In this document: positions 8,087 through 10,280 of the stretch, piece by piece
How positions within the stretch are numbered: the first letter of the stretch is position 1
How the letters are laid out: every line of letters begins with the position of its first letter
Assembly (NCBI GenBank): GCA_900553955.1
Contig: USFO01000057.1
Location: 1 to 10,280 of the forward strand
From: an uncultured Oscillospiraceae bacterium
GTDB taxonomy: Bacteria > Bacillota > Clostridia > Oscillospirales > Ruminococcaceae
Reading direction: 5' to 3'
Length of the DNA: 10,280 nucleotides
Program-made: the position numbers and the translations under genes
The notes under the pieces: generated by a model
The model's input: only the letters and a program-made list of their open reading frames with translations
Database searches by the model: none
Told to the model about the DNA's origin: nothing

Positions 8087-8509
8087 ATGACACAGAATAA
8101 CGAGCAAAATATTTTAGCGGAGCAAAACGAGCTTCTTCGCCGGCAGGCAACGCTGATGAAAACGCAGACCGTAATTTTTTCGATTTTTATGTTCATAATC
8201 GCGGCGGCGCTTTTGGTGCTGTGCGTAAAGCTCAATCACACAATTTCCGAAGCGAACGCCGCCATAGAGCAGATTTCCGAGCTGACGGAGGAGCTTTCAA
8301 CCATCCTTGACGAGTCGAACCTAACCGAGCTTCTGACCAACGCAAACAAGCTCATCGAGGAGGGCGGGCAGAGCCTTACCGAAGCCCTTTCCGGCGTTGA
8401 CGAGGCGCTTCAGAAAATAGATAAAATAAATATCGACGAATTAAACGAAGCCATAACCGACCTCAAGAACGTGGTGGGTCCCTTGGCGAAGCTTTTCGGC
8501 AAAAAGTGA
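8087..8509 (+). CDS. Membrane-anchored coiled-coil protein of unknown function
   Basis: I recognise no named domain. The start is the ATG at 8087 with AAGGAG (8075-8080, spacer 6); an upstream in-frame ATG at 8066 falls within the end of the previous gene and has no such site. The 140-aa product has an N-terminal cytosolic-looking helix containing AEQNELLRRQ (11-20). One transmembrane helix follows (about 29-48), then a long heptad-rich helical region (about 53-137) with phrases such as ISELTEELSTIL, LTEALSGVDEALQKI and IDELNEAITDL. It ends with GPLAKLFGKK. Similar small proteins (a QNELLRRQ-like start, one membrane helix, an alpha-helical tail ending near a PLAKF-like phrase) occur in Firmicutes as far as I recall, all uncharacterised. 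It lies between the COG2426 gene (13-nt gap) and the GNAT gene (10-nt gap). Confidence 0.85.
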   Translation: MTQNNEQNILAEQNELLRRQATLMKTQTVIFSIFMFIIAAALLVLCVKLNHTISEANAAIEQISELTEELSTILDESNLTELLTNANKLIEEGGQSLTEALSGVDEALQKIDKINIDELNEAITDLKNVVGPLAKLFGKK

Positions 8510-8519
8510 GTTTGACCTT

Positions 8520-9041
8520 ATGGAAATTGTTAAATTAAACCCGAAAAAATACGCCGGGCAGAAATTTACCGCGCGATATATAACAAACGGATATTATGAC
8601 ATTGTTCGCACTACCGGCGGATTTGATATTGAATACAAACGCTTCGATTCGCCTGTCGAACGGTCGTTTGACGATACATTTTTCGGCGAATGGCTCGATA
8701 ATATGATCGCTTACGGTGCGTTCGAGAACGGCAAGCTGCTCGGATTCGTTGAAGGCGCTCCCGAAGGCTGGAACAACCGCTACCGCTTGAGCAACATCTG
8801 CGTATTTGACTGTGCGAACCGTCACGGCGGAATCGGCTCCGCGCTTATGAATGCCATCCTATGCGAAGCAAAGGAAAGCGGCGCGAGAATGATCGTGCTC
8901 GAAACCCAGACCTGCAACGAAAATGCCATTACTTTCTATCGCAAAAACGGTTTTGAGCTGATTGGATTTGATTTGTATTCATACACAAACTCCGACCCGG
9001 AGCGACACGAAATCAGAATTGAAATTGGCAAAAAGCTATAA
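8520..9041 (+). CDS. GNAT family N-acetyltransferase
   Basis: The 173-aa protein has the GNAT fold signature for acetyl-CoA binding, RHGGIGSAL (residues 101-109, matching R/QxxGxG/A), preceded by the strand RLSNICVFD (89-97). The C-terminal block MIVLETQTCNENAITFYRKNG (124-144), then FELIGFDLYSY (145-155), follows the LETQ..N..A..FY...GF...GFD pattern. I recall that pattern from streptothricin acetyltransferases and related antibiotic or small-molecule acetyltransferases. The C-terminus DPERHEIRIEIGKKL is shared with many unnamed clostridial GNATs, so the acceptor substrate is uncertain. The ATG at 8520 lies 10 nt after the previous stop with only a weak AGTGAG-like ribosome binding site, suggesting translational coupling. 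It is the last gene of the three-gene set and ends at a strong terminator. Confidence 0.92.
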   Translation: MEIVKLNPKKYAGQKFTARYITNGYYDIVRTTGGFDIEYKRFDSPVERSFDDTFFGEWLDNMIAYGAFENGKLLGFVEGAPEGWNNRYRLSNICVFDCANRHGGIGSALMNAILCEAKESGARMIVLETQTCNENAITFYRKNGFELIGFDLYSYTNSDPERHEIRIEIGKKL

Positions 9042-9043
9042 GC

Positions 9044-9080
9044 AAAAGGCGTAACCTCGACGAGGTTACGCCTTTTTAAT
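9044..9080. terminator. Bidirectional intrinsic terminator between the GNAT gene and fhs
   Basis: AAAAGGCGTAACCTC (9044-9058) pairs with GAGGTTACGCCTTTT (9062-9076) around a GAC loop. It is flanked by an A tract on one side and a T tract on the other, so it can stop both convergent transcripts. It begins 2 nt after the GNAT stop codon and ends 5-8 nt from the fhs stop. Confidence 0.92.
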
Positions 9081-9084
9081 TGTA

Positions 9085-10280
9085 TTAAAACAGCCCGGTT
9101 ATTCTTCCCTGCTCGTCAACGTCGATGTTTTCCGCCGCGGGAACCTTCGGCAGACCCGGCATTGTCATAATATCTCCGGTGAGCGCAACGACAAAGCCCG
9201 CTCCGGCTGATATTTTCACATTTCTGACGGTGACGGTGAAGCCCTCCGGTGCGCCGAGCTTTGTCGGGTCGTCGGAAAAGCTGTACTGGGTTTTCGCAAT
9301 ACAGACCGGGCAGCCGCCGAAGCCGAGCTGCTCAAGCCTTGCTATCTGCTTTTCCGCCGCAGATGTAAATTCCGTGCCCGCTCCGCCGTAGATTTTCGTC
9401 ACAACGGCGTTTATTTTTTCTTTTATGCCGAGGTTATCCTCGTAGGCGAAGGTAAAGTCGCCCCGCTCCTCCTCGCAGAGGCGCACGACCTCTCTCGCAA
9501 GGGCTTTTCCTCCCCTGCCGCCGTCCGCCCACACGGTGGAAAGCACCGCATTCACGCCAAGCGCTACGCACTTTGCCATAATGAATTCGATTTCCGCGTC
9601 CGTATCCGTGGGGAAGCGGTTCACCGCTACAACGCAGGGCAGCTTATACACATTCTTTATGTTTGAAACATGGCGCAGCAGGTTCGGTATGCCTTTTTCC
9701 AGTGCGGAGAGATTTTCTTCTCCCAAAGATTTCTTATCAAGCCCGCCATGCATTTTCAGCGCGCGAACGGTCGCCACAACAACAACCGCATCCGGCGCAA
9801 GCCCCGCCATGCGGCACTTTATGTCAAGGAACTTCTCCGCGCCCAAATCCGCGCCGAAGCCAGCCTCCGTAACGGCATAATCGCCCATCTTCAGCGCCAT
9901 GCGCGTAGCCATAACGCTGTTGCAGCCGTGGGCAATGTTTGCAAACGGCCCGCCGTGCACGAACGCGGGCGTACCCTCAAGCGTCTGCACAAGGTTTGGC
10001 TTTATTGCGTCCTTCAGCAGCGCCGTCATGGCTCCCGCCGCCTTCAGCTCTGCGCAGGTAACGGGCTTATCGTCATATGTGTAGCCCACTATCATGCGCC
10101 CCAGCCTCTCCTTCAGGTCTGCTATGCCCGTTGAAAGGCACAGCACGGCCATAATCTCGCTTGCAACGGTAATGTCGAATCCGTCCTCCCTGGGCGTGCC
10201 GTTCACCTTGCCGCCAAGGCCGTCCACTATGAAGCGGAGCTGACGGTCGTTCATGTCCATGCAGCGCTTCCATGTTATCC
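9085..10280 (-). CDS. fhs: Formate--tetrahydrofolate ligase, C-terminal part (cut by window edge)
   Basis: The enzyme makes 10-formyl-tetrahydrofolate from formate, tetrahydrofolate and ATP, feeding purine synthesis, formyl-Met-tRNA and, in acetogens, the Wood-Ljungdahl methyl branch. About 398 residues are visible of a usual ~555, so the N-terminal ~160, including the P-loop, lie beyond the edge. The frame stays open upstream of the internal ATG near 10260: the edge residues read [12 protein letters not shown], matching the family's ITWKRVxDMNDR region, so that ATG is not the start. Other family blocks are [69 protein letters not shown] and [20 protein letters not shown] near the C-terminus. 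The TAA stop is at 9085-9087, followed by the shared terminator. It is convergent with the GNAT operon and functionally separate from it. Confidence 0.97.
   Translation of the reverse strand, partial: ITWKRCMDMNDRQLRFIVDGLGGKVNGTPREDGFDITVASEIMAVLCLSTGIADLKERLGRMIVGYTYDDKPVTCAELKAAGAMTALLKDAIKPNLVQTLEGTPAFVHGGPFANIAHGCNSVMATRMALKMGDYAVTEAGFGADLGAEKFLDIKCRMAGLAPDAVVVVATVRALKMHGGLDKKSLGEENLSALEKGIPNLLRHVSNIKNVYKLPCVVAVNRFPTDTDAEIEFIMAKCVALGVNAVLSTVWADGGRGGKALAREVVRLCEEERGDFTFAYEDNLGIKEKINAVVTKIYGGAGTEFTSAAEKQIARLEQLGFGGCPVCIAKTQYSFSDDPTKLGAPEGFTVTVRNVKISAGAGFVVALTGDIMTMPGLPKVPAAENIDVDEQGRITGLF

Noticed and set aside
10258..10260. The ATG near 10260 as the real start of the formate--tetrahydrofolate ligase gene
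   Set aside because: The frame continues upstream to the window edge with conserved family residues (ITWKR), so this ATG encodes an internal methionine.

Overview
The window looks like chromosomal DNA from a low-to-moderate GC Gram-positive anaerobe, most likely a member of the Clostridia (Oscillospiraceae-like). The reasons are a perfect CIRCE operator in front of groESL, a formate--tetrahydrofolate ligase, the C-terminus of an IreB/UPF0297 regulator, strong GGAGG ribosome binding sites, AT-rich intergenic DNA and a Firmicutes-type lipoprotein signal. This lineage call is an inference; no rRNA gene is present.

Layout. (1) 1-~590, plus strand: the last 38 codons of an IreB-family gene, then a 99-aa protein I do not recognise, then a terminator. 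A second, bidirectional terminator closes the convergent groEL transcript. Between them lies a cluster of short direct and inverted TGAGCA repeats. (2) 602-7439, minus strand: a long co-directional block, read from high to low coordinates. It runs solute-binding lipoprotein, metG (methionyl-tRNA synthetase), tatD (metal-dependent nuclease), trmB (tRNA m7G46 methyltransferase), then groES and groEL behind their own sigma-A promoter and CIRCE element. The tatD start overlaps the metG stop by 1 nt and the trmB start overlaps the tatD stop by 4 nt. I see no terminator between trmB and the groES promoter, so read-through into the chaperonin genes is possible. (3) 7440-7620: divergent promoter region. 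(4) 7621-9041, plus strand: a tight three-gene set made of a COG2426/PF06695 'small multidrug export' membrane protein with a TTG start, a membrane-anchored coiled-coil protein, and a GNAT acetyltransferase with a C-terminal half like streptothricin acetyltransferases. (5) 9044-9077: bidirectional terminator. (6) 9085-10280, minus strand: the C-terminal ~70% of formate--tetrahydrofolate ligase (fhs), cut by the window edge.

Most of the window is housekeeping: tRNA charging and modification, protein folding and one-carbon metabolism. The less ordinary parts are five. The GroEL is cysteine-rich and lacks the GGM tail. A solute-binding lipoprotein with no transporter partners sits at the head of the metG operon. 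An unknown small protein follows ireB. The COG2426/coiled-coil/GNAT set is uncharacterised. The groEL terminator is embedded in repeats. I found no mobile element, CRISPR array, tRNA or rRNA gene, and no strong case for a wholly new system. No gene-free stretch exceeds 300 bases.
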